Assembly: GCA_020073585.1 (NCBI GenBank)
Contig: JAIQEV010000001.1
Span: 95,311-159,310, forward strand
Reading direction: 5' to 3'
Length of the DNA stretch: 64,000 nt
Origin: Terriglobia bacterium
Lineage (GTDB): Bacteria; Acidobacteriota; Terriglobia; Acidiferrales; UBA7541
Shown: one piece after another, positions 10,196-19,743 of the stretch
How positions within the stretch are numbered: the stretch's first letter is position 1
Layout of the letters: each line of letters starts with the position of its first letter
Notes under the pieces: model-generated
What the model saw: only the letters and a program-made list of their open reading frames with translations
The model's database searches: none
Told to the model about the DNA's origin: nothing
Made by a program: the position numbers and the translations under genes

Positions 10196-11419
10196 ATGAC
10201 CTCTCCCCCGACAATACCGGATGAGCGTAGTTCGCAAGCCCTGCCGCTAGGGCTGGTCACTTCGCTTCTGGACACGCTGGAGAAGCCCTTACTCATTCTG
10301 GAGCGGAGCGGGCGCACCGTGTTGGCGACCCTGCAGGCGCGCCAATGTCTGGAAGAGCAAGGGATTGTGGACCTCGCGAGCAAGGATCTTTTTTCGCAAC
10401 TGCTGGGCATCGAACCCAAGGTAATTTTCGAACAGTTCGAGAGCGGCGAGCGGGAAGTGAACCTGCATGTGGCCTGCGGGGAAAAAAGGGCCCGCGCGCG
10501 CATCCAGTGGCTGCCGGAGCCGGATTGGCTGCTGGTGCAGTTCGACCCGCAACCCGAAGCCGCAATGGTGGAAGAAGGTTCCTCGGTGCTGACCATTCAG
10601 GACCTGCTGCAGGAACGCGAAGTGACGTACCGCAACCTGCTGGCGGCCTATCTGCGGCTGCAGGATGTGAACCGGCAGAAGACGGTATTCCTGGGTTCGG
10701 CGGCGCACGAATTGAAGACCCCGCTGGCGGTCATCAAGGGCTATTACGACCTGCTGCTCACCGGGTCACTGGGGCGGCTGAGCGACAAGCAGCGGGAGAT
10801 TCTCGAGGAATCGAAAGAGAGCTGTGAGCGGCTGGTGCGGCTGGTTTCCATGTTCCTCAACTACTCGGCGCTGGAAAGCGGCCGGCTGGTGCTGCAGCTG
10901 CGGGAGAACGACCTGAAGGATTGCCTGGAAGAGCTGGCCAAACGCTGGCAGGAAGCTTTTCAACGCAAGGGTGTGCGCCAGGAAACGCAGATCGATTCCG
11001 CGCTGCCGGCGTTCCGCTTCGACTATCAGAAGGTGCAACAGGCGGCGGGCAACCTGCTGGATAATGCGCTCAAGCACACGCCGCCGGGCGGCTGCGTGAC
11101 GCTGCGGGCCGCGCCGCATTTCTGGGAAAGGCGCCTGGCGACCAGCAAGCCGCTGCAGGAACGGCGGTGCGGGCGCGCGCCGCAGCCGAACAGCGTGCAA
11201 GTCTCGGTGTCGGATACCGGGCCGGGGCTGGCCGCCGAATTTCATCAGGAGATATTCGAAGATTTCGTGCGCGTGGACCGCAACACGTCGGGCATGGGCC
11301 TGGGTCTGGCCATCGCCAAACGGCTGGTGCAAGCGCATCGGGGAAAAATCTGGGTAGACAGCGAAGCGCGCCAGGGCAGTACATTCACCTTTCTCCTGCC
11401 CATGGAGCAGGGCCAGTAA
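10196..11419 (+). CDS. Sensor histidine kinase
   Basis: Predicted cytoplasmic two-component sensor (407 aa). An N-terminal PAS-like region (about 20-115) precedes a helical linker, then the HisKA dimerisation domain with AAHELKTPLAVIKGYY (phospho-acceptor H171) and an HATPase_c domain with NLLDNALKHT (N box), DTGPGL (G1) and GMGLGLAIAKR (G2). No transmembrane segment is seen, so it senses an internal signal. It ends 20 bp before an NtrC-type response regulator, its probable partner. A short basic insertion (about 310-327) lies between the N box and G1 box. Confidence 0.92.
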   Translation: MTSPPTIPDERSSQALPLGLVTSLLDTLEKPLLILERSGRTVLATLQARQCLEEQGIVDLASKDLFSQLLGIEPKVIFEQFESGEREVNLHVACGEKRARARIQWLPEPDWLLVQFDPQPEAAMVEEGSSVLTIQDLLQEREVTYRNLLAAYLRLQDVNRQKTVFLGSAAHELKTPLAVIKGYYDLLLTGSLGRLSDKQREILEESKESCERLVRLVSMFLNYSALESGRLVLQLRENDLKDCLEELAKRWQEAFQRKGVRQETQIDSALPAFRFDYQKVQQAAGNLLDNALKHTPPGGCVTLRAAPHFWERRLATSKPLQERRCGRAPQPNSVQVSVSDTGPGLAAEFHQEIFEDFVRVDRNTSGMGLGLAIAKRLVQAHRGKIWVDSEARQGSTFTFLLPMEQGQ

Positions 11420-11439
11420 CGAGTTCCCGAGGGGGTATT

Positions 11440-12891
11440 ATGAGCGTTGCAGAAAGAATTCTGGTGGTGGACGACGAGCCAAGCATCCGCAAATACCTGC
11501 AGACCCTGCTGGAGGTGGACGGCTTCCAGGTGGAGACGGTGAGCTCGGGCAAGGAAGCGCTCGAAAAAGTCGGCGCGGGCGAACGGCCGGACTTCGTCAT
11601 TCTCGACGTGCTCATGCCGGAAATGAACGGGATCGAGACGCTCAAGGAGCTGATGCAGGTGGACCACTCCTTGAACGTCATCATGCTCTCCTGCTCCAAC
11701 GAAGTGGGCACCGTGGTGGACGCGATCCGGCTGGGAGCCCACGATTACCTGACCAAGCCCTTCGAGAAAGGCGAACTCGATGCGGCCATGCTCAAGTGCC
11801 GCAAGAAGAAGCAGCTGCACGAGGAGAACCAGGCGCTGCGCGAATATTGCGAACAGCTCACCGAGGACCTCAGCTTCCTGGCCGCCAGCCCGCAGATGGT
11901 GCGCATCCGCCAGCAGATCCTGCAGATCGCCCCGGTGGACGTGCCGGTGTTCATCTGCGGGGAAAGCGGGGTGGGCAAGGAAGTGGTGGCGCGCATGATC
12001 CACCTGCGCTCCAAGCGGCGGAATCAGGCCTTCGTCAAGGTGAATTGCGCGGCGCTGCCGGGAGAGCTTCTGGAATCGGAGTTGTACGGCTACGAGCAGG
12101 GGGCGTTTACCGGCGCGGTGCGCGCCAAACCCGGCAAGTTCGAGCTGGCCAACAAGGGCACCATTTTCCTCGACGAAATTGCGGAGATGAGCACGCACCT
12201 GCAGGCCAAGCTGCTGCACGTTTTGCAGGATCACCAGTATTCGCGGCTGGGCGGGCGCCAGGTAGTGGACATGGATGTGCGCGTGCTGGCCGCGACCAAC
12301 ATGGACGTGCACGAAGCCATGAAGGACGGGCGCTTCCGCGAGGATCTCTATTACCGCCTCAACGTGCTGTCCATCAACGTGCCGCCGCTGCGCGAACGCC
12401 AGACGGAAATTCCCCTGCTCTTCCGGCACTTTCTCCAGAAATACGCCGAGAAATTCGGCAAGACCGCGTCCGAGCCGTCGCCCTACCTGCTGGAAGCGGC
12501 CGCGCGCTATCCGTGGCCGGGCAATCTGCGCGAGCTGGAAAACTTCGTGAAACGCTACGTCATCCTCGATGATGACGAAGGCAGCCTGCGCGAGCTGGTC
12601 GAGATGTCCACGGCGCGGCAGCGCAGCGTGCCGCGCGAGGAAGCACCGCCGCCCCGCGAGCAGGGGCTCAAGGCGCTGGTCCGGGGCCTGAAAGACGAAG
12701 CGGAGATGGAAGCGATTGCCGTCGCCCTGGAAAAGACGCGGTGGTGCCGCAAGGATGCGGCGAAAATGCTGGGAATCAGTTACAAGGCATTGCTCTACAA
12801 GATGCGGCAATTCAATCTGGACACACCGCGGAACCGCCGCGGGTCCACGACGGAAGAAACGCGGCGCGAGCCGGCGATGCGGAACGTATAG
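11440..12891 (+). CDS. Sigma54-dependent NtrC-family response regulator
   Basis: It activates transcription by sigma54 RNA polymerase when phosphorylated. The 483-aa protein has a receiver domain with acceptor D56 (ILDVLMPEMNG), an AAA+ domain with Walker A GESGVGKE (about 174), Walker B IFLDEIAEM and the sigma54-contact loop GAFTGA (about 221), and a Fis-type helix-turn-helix near the C-terminus (KDAAKMLGISYKALLYK). The ATG at 11440 is preceded by a GAGGGGG ribosome site. It lies 20 bp after the kinase gene, so the two should form a phosphorelay. It resembles the receiver-less activators at 14208 and 33376, including the ISYxALxYK recognition helix. Confidence 0.95.
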   Translation: MSVAERILVVDDEPSIRKYLQTLLEVDGFQVETVSSGKEALEKVGAGERPDFVILDVLMPEMNGIETLKELMQVDHSLNVIMLSCSNEVGTVVDAIRLGAHDYLTKPFEKGELDAAMLKCRKKKQLHEENQALREYCEQLTEDLSFLAASPQMVRIRQQILQIAPVDVPVFICGESGVGKEVVARMIHLRSKRRNQAFVKVNCAALPGELLESELYGYEQGAFTGAVRAKPGKFELANKGTIFLDEIAEMSTHLQAKLLHVLQDHQYSRLGGRQVVDMDVRVLAATNMDVHEAMKDGRFREDLYYRLNVLSINVPPLRERQTEIPLLFRHFLQKYAEKFGKTASEPSPYLLEAAARYPWPGNLRELENFVKRYVILDDDEGSLRELVEMSTARQRSVPREEAPPPREQGLKALVRGLKDEAEMEAIAVALEKTRWCRKDAAKMLGISYKALLYKMRQFNLDTPRNRRGSTTEETRREPAMRNV

Positions 12892-13388
12892 CCTTCCCAG
12901 TCCGCAGTGTTGCTCCTTTTAGGCACACGGCGATACTTATTTCTTCCCAGCGCCCTTGGGCGTGCGCTACTGTTCCGTCCCGGTACAGGAAATTTAAAGG
13001 TACCTGCTTGCAAGGAAGTTCCCTTCGCTCGCCAGTGAACTGGCCTGAAGCTATATGGACAGGGATTACGGCGCAATTTGCGAAGGGTAAACGCATTAAG
13101 AATCAATGAATTAAATTGGATGTAGTATCTGAAAGTCGAAAGAGCGAAGAATTGGTCTGAAACGTGCACCTTTCTTCTCTTCTGAGGCCTCATGACCTGT
13201 CGCTCCTTCCCTGCATTCATCGCGACACCGAAAGCGGGCCTGATAGCGTGGGGAGCGCAGGAAGCCAGAGGCTGGGGGAAATGCCTCTCGCGGCAGAAGC
13301 AGTTTGCCATCTGAGGGTAACGCTGGCGGAAGCTTTGGGCAGCGGATCCCAGGCATAGTGGCAGGGGGATGGACTGGGGATGGGCCTT
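12892..13388. other. Intergenic region without a recognised gene
   Basis: Nothing protein-like was found on either strand. It contains a TGAA-loop palindrome, GCCAG-TGAA-CTGGC, at 13031-13044. A GG/GC pair near 12998-13014 resembles a sigma54 site but has the wrong spacing. The likely ribosome site for the next gene, GGGGAT, lies at 13376-13381. Confidence 0.5.
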
Positions 13389-13727
13389 ATGACTGAACGT
13401 CGCACGGCACGACGCTATGATCTGACTTTGCCGGTGGTCATTCGCATACCAACCGAGCGCAAGGCGGAGACGCAGCGCGGCAAGACGCGGGATATTTCCA
13501 CGCGCGGCCTCTACTTCGTGATTGATCAGGACCTCCAAGCCGGTTCGGAGCTCGATATTACGCTCACCCTCCCGGCTGAGGTCACCCAGGGCTCGGAAGT
13601 GTTTGTGCGCGCCATCGGGAAGGTCGTCCGCGTCGAGCAGCGCCAGGAAGACGGCAATGCGCGCATGGGCGTGGCGGCCGTGATCGAGCGCTATGACATC
13701 ATTCGCGGCGAGGGCGCCAAGAACTGA
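13389..13727 (+). CDS. PilZ-domain protein
   Basis: A 112-aa single-domain PilZ protein and a candidate c-di-GMP effector. It has MTERRTARRYDLTLPVVIRI with the RxxxR arginines and TRDISTRGLYF, matching the (D/N)xSxxG motif. The ATG at 13389 is preferred over the in-frame ATG at 13380 because only the former has a ribosome site (GGGGAT) at proper distance. It lies between two sigma54 activator genes, which suggests that c-di-GMP and sigma54 signals meet here; the link is inferred from position only. Confidence 0.85.
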   Translation: MTERRTARRYDLTLPVVIRIPTERKAETQRGKTRDISTRGLYFVIDQDLQAGSELDITLTLPAEVTQGSEVFVRAIGKVVRVEQRQEDGNARMGVAAVIERYDIIRGEGAKN

Positions 13728-14207
13728 CCGGTTGGTTCTGCGGTCCATGCCAGCCGGTCCTTCTTCGCGCAGGCAGCGCTCGTTCTCTCCCGAAACGCAG
13801 TGGAATTTCCCCTACGCGCTTGTGGGGCTTGGCCCCGTCTCCGCGGGCGGCCAGGAATCAACTTTGCCGCGCAATACGTGTAAGACAAGCAGGCAGCGAT
13901 GAATTTTCGAGGGTTCTAGTCCTAGGGGATCTACAGTGAAACCGGGTCTCCGTTCGGGGCAAGCCTTTTCTCTTCTGAGAAATTCTTTTCTCTTTAGCCG
14001 CGAATCTTCAACTGACGACCGTAGCTTTATTCCCACCGAGAATTCACCTACTCTTTTTCATTTGTAACTCATAGAAATTGGACTACTTACAGATTATCAA
14101 TTTGGGCGGTAAGGCCATTCTGGCCCGTCTTTGGCTTGCCGAATGCAGCTTAGATGAAAATCGGGTTTGGCCGTACGTCAAGGGCTTAAAGTCCGATATT
14201 CACAACT
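13728..14207. other. Intergenic region upstream of a sigma54 activator gene
   Basis: No gene is recognised. Positions 13980-14110 are noticeably AT-rich compared with the flanking genes. The right part carries one or two overlapping sigma54-type sites (14121-14147). A frame of about 70 codons on the minus strand near 13812-14036 has no protein-like features. Confidence 0.5.
14131..14147 (+). promoter_or_regulatory. Possible sigma54 promoter of the receiver-less activator gene
   Basis: TGGCTTGCCGAATGCA has the invariant GG (14133-14134) and GC (14145-14146) with the required 10-bp spacing, plus TGGC and TGCA flanks. A second weaker match, TGGCCCGTCTTTGGC, overlaps at 14121-14135. Transcription would start near 14158, about 50 bp before the GTG start. 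An activator gene under its own sigma factor suggests autoregulation. Confidence 0.4.
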
Positions 14208-15275
14208 GTGGAAATTGAACCAACATTGGACTCGAACGGCGCGGGAGAAGGGCTGCCCGAAGAAGTTCTGTTTGGCCGAACTGCCAGTATGCAGGAGATC
14301 CGCCAGCGTGTGCTGAAGGTGTGTGCAACGCCTCTTCCTTTGCTGCTGGAAGGCGAAAGCGGAACGGGAAAAGAGACCCTAGCGCGCTTTGTGCATGCCC
14401 GGTCACTCTATCGCGCGGGGCAGTTTGTCAAGGTCAATTGCGCAGCCATTCCCGGTCCCCTGCTGGAGAGCGAGCTCTTCGGCTACCAGCAGGGAGCATT
14501 CACCGGAGCGCTCACTTCAAAACCCGGATGGGTCGAGTCCGCCCATCAGGGAACCCTATTCTTCGATGAGATCGGAGATCTTGCCGGCGCGCTGCAGGCC
14601 AAGTTGCTCCAGCTATTGCAGGATGCCCAGTTCTCCCGGATAGGAGATCAGGAAGAAAGGCACGTGGATGCCCGGGTGATCTGCGCGACCAGCCGGGATT
14701 TGGAGCAGGCCGTGGAGCGGGGGGATTTCCGCACGGACCTGTTTTACCGAATCGCTGTGTTCCATATCCGGCTGCCGGGCCTTCGGGACCGCCGTGCCGA
14801 TGTGCTGGCCCTCGCCGAGTATCTCGTACGCGAATTGAGTGCAAAGTTTCAAAAGGAGGCACCGCCGCTCACGCCGGAGATCAAAGAAGTCCTGCTGGCG
14901 CGCGAATGGCTGGGAAATATACGCGAACTGGAGAACTGGATCGCCCGGTACGTTTTGCTTGGGCCGGAGGGTATTCTCGCCGGGGAAACCAGGATGCTTC
15001 GAAGCCCAAGTCCGAATTACCGGCCTGCGCAGGGTGGAACCATTCCGTTAAAGCATATTGCCAAGGATGCCATTCAGCGCATGGAGCGGGAGGTCATCCT
15101 GCGAGTTCTCCAGGAAAACCGTTGGAATCGGCGGAGGGCAGCCGAAGCCCTGAACATCAGCTACCGCGCGCTCATCTACAAGATTCGCGAAGCAGGCCTA
15201 TCCCAGAAGACCAGCCGTAAGGAAGACCCCGAATTGGGAGAAGGGGCCGAGAACCGCGTCCCGCTCGGGGATTAG
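14208..15275 (+). CDS. Sigma54 enhancer-binding activator lacking a receiver domain
   Basis: The 355-aa protein consists of an AAA+ sigma54-interaction domain starting almost at residue 20 and a Fis-type helix-turn-helix. Visible motifs are Walker A GESGTGKE, GAFTGA, Walker B LFFDEIGDL, and the recognition region AAEALNISYRALIYKI. It has no receiver, GAF or PAS domain, so it is likely constitutively active or controlled by a partner protein or by its own amount, as in PspF. The start is GTG at 14208. It is closest in form to the protein at 33376; together they could regulate the sigma54 promoters of the EPS and surface genes. Confidence 0.92.
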   Translation: MEIEPTLDSNGAGEGLPEEVLFGRTASMQEIRQRVLKVCATPLPLLLEGESGTGKETLARFVHARSLYRAGQFVKVNCAAIPGPLLESELFGYQQGAFTGALTSKPGWVESAHQGTLFFDEIGDLAGALQAKLLQLLQDAQFSRIGDQEERHVDARVICATSRDLEQAVERGDFRTDLFYRIAVFHIRLPGLRDRRADVLALAEYLVRELSAKFQKEAPPLTPEIKEVLLAREWLGNIRELENWIARYVLLGPEGILAGETRMLRSPSPNYRPAQGGTIPLKHIAKDAIQRMEREVILRVLQENRWNRRRAAEALNISYRALIYKIREAGLSQKTSRKEDPELGEGAENRVPLGD

Positions 15276-15648
15276 GAGCGCGGCCATTGCCTAGTGGTGG
15301 AGTTTCCCTGCCGAGGTCACTTCCGATGCCGGGAACTCGCTTATGAAAGGTTTTTGCCCGAATGAGCAAAATCGTTCCAGGATTCGACCCGGGAGCGAAG
15401 AATGAGAAAGCTCGTGTGTCCTATCTGCTGTTATTTCAGTTAGATATGGGGGTCTCAAGGATTTTCCTCGTTGGCGAATGAAATGCATGTTCTAGTACGC
15501 TTCATCGCAGAACCAGGAAATAGGCATTGGGGGCCGGGAAGCAGGAACGGTCCAAGGTCCAGACGAGCAAAGAGCTGTAAATCGCCGGTGCAGCAGTTTT
15601 TCGATGCGGGCGCGAGAGCCGGACACACTTCTGGCAGGAGAGACGCTG
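15276..15648. other. Intergenic region upstream of the Ig-like secreted protein
   Basis: No gene is seen. The region includes a possible sigma54 promoter (15471-15487) and the ribosome site AGGAG at 15636-15640. No clear terminator for the preceding activator gene was found. Confidence 0.5.
15471..15487 (+). promoter_or_regulatory. Possible sigma54 promoter
   Basis: TGGCGAATGAAATGCA carries GG (15473-15474) and GC (15485-15486) ten bases apart with good TGGC and TGCA flanks, but lacks the preferred A at the fifth position. The predicted transcript would start near 15498, leaving a leader of about 150 nt before the GTG start. Confidence 0.4.
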
Positions 15649-17598
15649 GTGAACATGCGCAAACAAATCTTGGGAGTTGTAGTGCTGTTGCTGTTCGCTT
15701 GCCCGCTCTGGGCGAATTGGGGCGTAGTCCAGCAGAGCCAGGGCTCGCTGGCCAAAAATACTACTAACTCAGCCCAGTTCGCCGGCAGCGTCACTGCAGG
15801 AGACCTGATTCTCGTGCAGATCAACTGGAACGATGCAACCAACTCCGTCGTCTCGGTCACGGATGCGCTCGGCAACACTTTCTCCAGCGCGGTGGGCCCC
15901 GCCCAGCAGTCCAGCGCGGAGAGCACGCAGCTCTTTTATGCGGCCAACGTAGCGGGCGGCACGGACAGGATCACCGTCACGATGTCCGGAACCACCTTGA
16001 TCAACATCTTCATTTACGAGATTACCGGGGCGGCGGCCACGAATCCGCTCGATGTCACAGCCGTGGGCAGCGGAAGTGGCACCTCGGTAACGACCGGCTC
16101 CGTGGCCACCGGGGGGGCGAACGAATTTGTATTCGTGGGAATCGGCAACTCGAGCGCAGCCTGGGACTCGACGGGAGCAGGCTTTAGCGGCCTTCAGGAG
16201 CACGCCTTTGCGTTCAGCGAGTTCGAAACGGCGGCGACAGCGGGGACTGCGGTCAAGGGCGTGTCCACGCTCAGCGCCAGTTCCGCATGGAGCGCGGTGC
16301 TCGCGGCTTTCCATGCCAGCTCCACATCGACCACATCCGGTACGGCCTCGTTGACTTCGATTCAGGTCACTCCCGCAAGTCCGACACTCACCTTCGGGCA
16401 GACGCTGCAATTTACGGCCACCGGTACCTTCAGCGACGCGAGCACGCAGGATCTGACCAGTTCCGTCACTTGGGCGTCAAGCAACACGACTGTGGCCTCG
16501 ATCAATGGCACGGGGGGCGCCACCGCGGCCGGCCACGGAACAACCACGATTACGGCAACTTCCGGATCGATATCCGGCAGTACGCCGCTGACGGTCGAAG
16601 GCACACTGAGTTCTCTCCAGGTAACTCCCACAAGCCCCTCGCTCGCCGCGGGTACCACCCAGCAGTTAACCGCCACGGGGACTTTTACCGACGGCATAGC
16701 CGAGAACCTGACCGCTTCGGTGGGTTGGACCTCATCGAATACCAGCGTCGCGACCGTGAATGCTTCGGGATTGGCAACCGCGGTTGCGCCCGGAAGCGCA
16801 ACGATCACAGCGACCTCCAGTTCCTATACCTCATCGGCCGCCATGACGGTCACTCAGGCGGTGGCTTCAGGTTCCATGGTGCAGACGCCGCTGGTCCAGA
16901 CCAATTACAATTGGGAAAATACGTGGTACGCGCAGCACCCGCCGACGGTTGGGGGAAGTTCCTGCAGTCCGGCACCGTGTATCGCGCAGTCCTTTCTGAA
17001 TCCGAATACCGCCGGCAACCTGATCCTGGTGTGGGTAAGCTGGAACGCCGGAGGCTTCAGTCTCACAAGTCTCACAGACTCCGCGGGCAACACGTACGTG
17101 CACATTCCCGGATTCCCGGTTTCCGGCAACGTCGTAGACGACTTCTGGGTTGCGTACAACATAGCCGGCAGTTCCAACAACAAGATCACCGGGTTGTTTG
17201 GAAGCGGGACGACTGAACCGATTTACATGCAGGTCATGGAATTCTCGGGACTCAAGACTGCCAACGCCCTGGATGTATATTCGACGACGCGCCAGCAAAA
17301 CCAATGTAATGCGCCCTGCACATTGAGCAGCGCCCCTACGCCCACCACTACGCAAGCCTCGGAATTGCTGGTGGCGGTTTACGATGTTGGAGCCGGACTG
17401 CTCACCGCGGGAAACGGCTGGACTCCTGCCGCCACATGCTTCTTTTGCGAAGGGTGGGGCAGCAATGTTTCCGGAGAGGTTCTCATCGAGCAAAAACTGG
17501 TTTCCGCCACGGGTTCGTACACAGCAACCATCACGTCCGCTACTTCCGGCTGGCCTGCCTACACGGCCTACGTGTTCACGTTCAGGCTGGGCCCGTAG
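15649..17598 (+). CDS. Secreted protein with two BIG2 Ig-like domains between repeated surface modules
   Basis: The 649-aa protein opens with a signal peptide (RKQILGVVVLLLFACPLWA). Next is a module containing AGDLILVQINW and ALGNTFSS, then two bacterial Ig-like BIG2 domains (for example LTSIQVTPASPTLTFGQTL and LSSLQVTPTSPSLAAGTTQ), then a second copy of the first module (GNLILVWVSW, SAGNTYVH) with two cysteine pairs. The same module occurs twice at the end of the giant protein at 58330. It is probably a secreted or surface protein with adhesive or structural function; no enzyme motif is seen. GTG 15649 lies 8 bases after AGGAG; ATG 15655 is the alternative. No sorting signal is at the C-terminus. 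Confidence 0.8.
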   Translation: MNMRKQILGVVVLLLFACPLWANWGVVQQSQGSLAKNTTNSAQFAGSVTAGDLILVQINWNDATNSVVSVTDALGNTFSSAVGPAQQSSAESTQLFYAANVAGGTDRITVTMSGTTLINIFIYEITGAAATNPLDVTAVGSGSGTSVTTGSVATGGANEFVFVGIGNSSAAWDSTGAGFSGLQEHAFAFSEFETAATAGTAVKGVSTLSASSAWSAVLAAFHASSTSTTSGTASLTSIQVTPASPTLTFGQTLQFTATGTFSDASTQDLTSSVTWASSNTTVASINGTGGATAAGHGTTTITATSGSISGSTPLTVEGTLSSLQVTPTSPSLAAGTTQQLTATGTFTDGIAENLTASVGWTSSNTSVATVNASGLATAVAPGSATITATSSSYTSSAAMTVTQAVASGSMVQTPLVQTNYNWENTWYAQHPPTVGGSSCSPAPCIAQSFLNPNTAGNLILVWVSWNAGGFSLTSLTDSAGNTYVHIPGFPVSGNVVDDFWVAYNIAGSSNNKITGLFGSGTTEPIYMQVMEFSGLKTANALDVYSTTRQQNQCNAPCTLSSAPTPTTTQASELLVAVYDVGAGLLTAGNGWTPAATCFFCEGWGSNVSGEVLIEQKLVSATGSYTATITSATSGWPAYTAYVFTFRLGP

Positions 17599-17997
17599 GA
17601 GAGGGTTGGGCTCCCCGGGGAGAAGGTCTGAGAGAGGCAATCCGGCCTTGCGGGAAAGGCATATCCGGTTCTTCGGATTTGAACTCCGAGCACAGGTTCC
17701 GGCAATGGGGTGGCTGTTTGCTTGGCGCGGGGCTGCGCCGGGGGGCGTGCAGGCATCACAAAGGCGTCTTAATGCATGGGGCGTGCTCCCTTCAAGACTT
17801 CTGCTGAATGTGCGGGATGGGACACAAGCTGTAAAGCATTTCGGTATATTTCGAAAATGACAATGGGTAGTATGGGGACTTCCGCTGCCGGCGCGAAATC
17901 GTTTACCGTGCCCGGCGTGAACCGGCCGGCTGGAGATGAACAGGAACGCCGGCAGGGCATGAAATTCACCGGGTGACGCACCTCGCGAGGGTTTGAG
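17599..17997. other. Intergenic region without a recognised gene
   Basis: Only short frames occur here, none with protein-like features. A 66-codon frame at 17776-17976 was judged to be chance. A GAGGG ribosome site precedes the next gene. No sigma54 site with correct spacing was found. Confidence 0.5.
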
Positions 17998-18564
17998 ATG
18001 ATTCTGCTCCGTGTTTATCTTTTGGCGGGTTTGCTGGCCCACAAGGCGCTCTGGGAGGTTTTGAAGCGGAAAGAGCGCGCGGAAGCCAAGCCCGTTCAAT
18101 CCTTCTCCCTGCGCATCGTGAAAGCCGCCAAAGTGGCGTTGCTATTGGGAATCCTTGTGCAGACGGTTTTGCCGTTCGAGGTTTTGAAAATTTCGCCAGA
18201 GCCTTTTTCGCTCCGGGTTGCCGGCGTCATTCTTTATACAGCAGGGCTGTTCACGGCGATGCTGGGCCGGATCCAACTCGGCAAGAATTGGGCGGATATC
18301 GAGACGCCGCAGGTGGAAGGCGAGATCGCGGTAGTTTCCCAGGGCGTGTACCGCTATATCCGGCACCCGATTTATACCGGCGATTTACTGCTCCTGCTAG
18401 GTCTGGAATTGTCGCTGAACTCCTGGTTCGCGCTGGCGCTCGTGGCCCTGATACCGGTTGTGTTCCAGAGGGCAGTTGGCGAAGAGAAGATGCTGGCGAA
18501 GCGGCTGGCGGGTTATGATTCTTACGTCCAGCGGACCAAACGCTTCATTCCCTTCGTAGTGTAG
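17998..18564 (+). CDS. Membrane methyltransferase of the isoprenylcysteine carboxyl methyltransferase (ICMT/PEMT) family
   Basis: A 188-aa integral membrane protein with four or five hydrophobic helices. The C-terminal half has the family signature: GVYRYIRHPIYTGDLLLLLG, followed by EEKMLAKRLAGYDSYVQRTKRFIPF. The RHP and the downstream acidic EE pair are the conserved SAM-binding and catalytic neighbourhood of this fold. Bacterial members methylate lipid or small-molecule carboxyl or amine groups, but the substrate here is unknown. It precedes a GT2 and an FAD oxidoreductase on the same strand, which suggests a lipid-linked or surface glycan role. Confidence 0.85.
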   Translation: MILLRVYLLAGLLAHKALWEVLKRKERAEAKPVQSFSLRIVKAAKVALLLGILVQTVLPFEVLKISPEPFSLRVAGVILYTAGLFTAMLGRIQLGKNWADIETPQVEGEIAVVSQGVYRYIRHPIYTGDLLLLLGLELSLNSWFALALVALIPVVFQRAVGEEKMLAKRLAGYDSYVQRTKRFIPFVV

Positions 18565-18690
18565 CGGGAGAAGGCCGTGCTGCCGGCAGGCAGCGCGGAA
18601 AGGGAAGCGGGATGAAGTTCCGAGGATGACGGATCGCGAGAGGGGACGGTTGTATTCCCGCTCCGGGAAGACGGAAAGCGTGGTGCGCCC

Positions 18691-19641
18691 GTGAAAACAG
18701 TGAGCATTGTCATTCCGGCATACAACGAGGAGCTCGGCGTCCAGGCGGTCATCGCGGATTTGCAGGAAACCCTGCGCCAACAGGGCATAACCGCAGAGAT
18801 CATCGTGGTCGATGACGGCTCGACGGACCGGACCGCAAAGATGGCGGCCACGGCCGGAGCCCGCGTTCTCCGGCACCGCAGCAACCGGGGATATGGCGCG
18901 GCGCTCAAGACCGGCATTGCGGCGGCCTCCCACGAATACATTGTCATCACGGATGCGGACGGCACGTATCCGACCCAATATATTCCCCAGTTGCTGGCGC
19001 AACTGGAACGCGCGGATATGGTGGTGGGCGCGCGGATCGGTCCAAACGTCAAGATTCCTCTCATCCGGCGTCCGGCCAAGATGGTTTTGAATAAGCTTGC
19101 GAACTATCTGACCAACGCAAAAATTCCCGATCTCAATAGCGGCTTGCGGGCGTTTCGGCGGGATATTGTCATGCAGTACTTTCCCATCCTTCCGGATCAG
19201 TTCAGTTTCACCACGACCATCACGATTGCCATGCATTGCGACAAGTACGCGGTCTCCTATCTGCCAATCGACTACAGGCAGCGCAAGGGCAAGTCGAAAA
19301 TCGTGCCCTGGGATGCGGCCAGCTTTTTCGTCCTGATTTTGCGGACCGCCATGCTGTTCCGCCCGATCCGCATCTTTTTGCCGCTGACGCTCGTTTTTTC
19401 GCTCTACGGCGTAACGAAAATGGCGATTGATCTTTCTCACCAGCCGAACATTTCGGCTTCGGCGCAGCTCGCGCTGCTGAGCGCATTGCTGATCTTGCTC
19501 ATCGGAATGCTCGGAGACGCGCTTGCCACGCGCCTGGGCCGCTTAACCCCCAATGCCGTCATCGGTGTTCAGACGGACGACCTGATCTCGGCGGAGAGCG
19601 AAGAATCCGCCGGGCAGAAACCGGCGCCGGGAACGGAATAA
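18691..19641 (+). CDS. GT2 family glycosyltransferase with C-terminal membrane helices
   Basis: The 316-aa protein resembles dolichyl- or undecaprenyl-phosphate sugar transferases. It begins VSIVIPAYNEE, has the nucleotide-binding VVDDGSTDRT and the metal site DADGTYP, and then DLNSGLRAFRR with YRQRKGKSK, typical of DPM1-like enzymes. Two hydrophobic segments near the C-terminus (about 230-285) anchor it. It probably transfers a sugar from a nucleotide donor to a polyprenyl phosphate. The start is GTG 18691. It lies 103 bp before the FAD oxidoreductase gene. Confidence 0.85.
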   Translation: MKTVSIVIPAYNEELGVQAVIADLQETLRQQGITAEIIVVDDGSTDRTAKMAATAGARVLRHRSNRGYGAALKTGIAAASHEYIVITDADGTYPTQYIPQLLAQLERADMVVGARIGPNVKIPLIRRPAKMVLNKLANYLTNAKIPDLNSGLRAFRRDIVMQYFPILPDQFSFTTTITIAMHCDKYAVSYLPIDYRQRKGKSKIVPWDAASFFVLILRTAMLFRPIRIFLPLTLVFSLYGVTKMAIDLSHQPNISASAQLALLSALLILLIGMLGDALATRLGRLTPNAVIGVQTDDLISAESEESAGQKPAPGTE

Positions 19642-19743
19642 GGACTGCGTTCCGGCATAGCAACGGAGACCAATCTGAAGCCGGTCGAAACCAACCTGCC
19701 AAGAGAAGCTCGCCCTGCCGCTCCGGCGGGGGAGCGGCCGCAT

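Noticed and set aside
12998-13014. Sigma54-like site before the PilZ gene at 13389
   Set aside because: GG and GC are only nine bases apart, and the site is about 380 bp from the gene.
17776-17976. Small 66-codon gene
   Set aside because: No ribosome site and no protein-like pattern; probably chance.
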